DNA of 64,000 nt from Lachnospiraceae bacterium. GTDB lineage: Bacteria; Bacillota; Clostridia; Lachnospirales; Lachnospiraceae. Of the stretch, positions 63,443-64,000 are shown piece by piece (position 1 is the first letter of the stretch; each line of letters starts with the position of its first letter). The position numbers were made by a program, and so were the translations under genes. The stretch is taken from positions 62,001 to 126,000 of the forward strand of contig SVFK01000003.1 in assembly GCA_015056915.1 (NCBI GenBank), written 5' to 3'. Under the pieces are notes generated by a model. That model ran no database searches, was not told the DNA's origin, and saw only the letters and a program-made list of their open reading frames with translations.

Positions 63443-64000
63443 ATGAGCTTTATCACGTATTTGATTAACGGCATCAGCCTTGGCAGTATTTATGCGCTGA
63501 TTGCACTTGGATATACTATGGTATACGGTATTGCTAAGATGCTGAATTTTGCACACGGTGATGTTATTATGGTGGGAGCGTTTACTGTATATACCTTGTG
63601 CAGTATCTTAGGACTTCCCCCTGTAGTCGGTGTGCTGATTGCAGTTGCATTCTGTACAGCGTTAGGTATGGGAATAGAAAAGATGGCTTATAAGCCTCTA
63701 AGAAAGGCATCATCGCCCTTGGCGGTACTGATTACGGCAATCGGTGTCAGCTATCTGTTACAGAATCTGGCATTGCTTATTTTTGGTGCTAATACCAAGT
63801 CCTTTACTTCTGTGATTTCCATGGAGCCGATAAAGCTGGCTGACGGACAGATTAGTATCTCCGGTGAGACGATTGTTACAATTATTGTATGTATCTTAAT
63901 TATCATTGGATTAATGTTGTTTATTAATAAGACCAAAATGGGACAGGCAATGTTAGCGGTAGCAGAAGATAAAGGTGCCGCACAGCTTATGGGTATTAAC
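63443..64000 (+). CDS. livH: Branched-chain amino acid ABC permease LivH, 5' part
   Basis: 186 codons from ATG 63443 (after GGAGG) run open to the end of the window, so the gene is cut. The N-terminus NGISLGSIYALIALGYTMVYG and NFAHGDVIMVGAF are the LivH signatures, and five or six helices are visible; the conserved loop MGQAMLAVAEDKGAAQLMGIN is reached at the edge. It should form the inner membrane channel with LivM, LivG and LivF, expected beyond the window. Confidence 0.93.
   Translation, partial: MSFITYLINGISLGSIYALIALGYTMVYGIAKMLNFAHGDVIMVGAFTVYTLCSILGLPPVVGVLIAVAFCTALGMGIEKMAYKPLRKASSPLAVLITAIGVSYLLQNLALLIFGANTKSFTSVISMEPIKLADGQISISGETIVTIIVCILIIIGLMLFINKTKMGQAMLAVAEDKGAAQLMGIN

Overview
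The window reads as chromosomal DNA of an anaerobic, endospore-forming, rod-shaped Bacillota, most likely a member of the Lachnospiraceae (class Clostridia). The evidence is: sporulation genes (spoIVA, a spoVAF-type germination protein, cotJABC), an oxygen-sensitive class III ribonucleotide reductase (nrdDG), low-to-moderate GC, strong AGGAGG ribosome binding sites with frequent TTG/GTG starts, a tyrosine T-box leader, and the ysxB/prp gene between rplU and rpmA. Almost all genes lie on the + strand; only an MFS transporter and a DUF378 protein are on the - strand. I found no tRNA, rRNA, CRISPR array, insertion sequence or prophage.

Layout. 1-1767: the end of a MoxR-type AAA+ ATPase and a CoxE-like VWA protein. 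1793-3367: promoter, tyrosine T-box and tyrS. 3401-6445: a zinc-ribbon membrane protein and spoIVA behind a sigma-E-like promoter. 6628-10736: a nucleoside salvage cluster (purine nucleoside phosphorylase, cytidine deaminase, amidohydrolase/deaminase, NCS2 permease). 10846-15792: a membrane-anchored MutS-like ATPase, a 54-residue membrane protein, a YjjG-like HAD phosphatase, a WYL regulator and an aminotransferase. 15931-19329: NrdR-type operator, nrdD, nrdG and dut. 19434-23021: spoVAF-like gene, degV and cotJABC. 23085-30446: MFS transporter, AGCS symporter, pepT, miaB and a SulP transporter.

30585-37636 holds mutS-mutL-miaA and a YnbB-like PLP protein. 37780-48610 is the shape and division block: DUF4321, radC, mreBCD, a large PBP2, minCDE, rodA, mgsA and a D,D-carboxypeptidase lipoprotein. 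48694-55351 holds a small P-loop protein, an HlyD-like membrane protein, a YggS-type PLP protein, sepF, aroB, lspA, an rluD-family gene and a cytidylate-kinase-like gene. 57188-61589 is the ribosome/Obg block: rplU, prp, rpmA, obgE, yhbY, nadD, yqeK and rsfS. The window closes with a branched-chain amino acid ABC binding protein and the start of its LivH permease.

The most unusual item is at 55367-57139. One continuous reading frame encodes a PAS-like/GGDEF/GAF protein but is broken by exactly two in-frame TAG codons, with no frameshift. Both are followed by GA, and the first is itself part of a good Shine-Dalgarno sequence for a downstream ATG. It is either a recently inactivated signalling gene or a candidate for readthrough or reinitiation. 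Other points of note are a dyad directly downstream of the sulP promoter, a 21-bp palindrome in the degV leader, repeat arms around the spoIVA promoter, a Glu in place of the expected catalytic Asp in MgsA, and clamp-binding-like motifs in both MutS and MutL.
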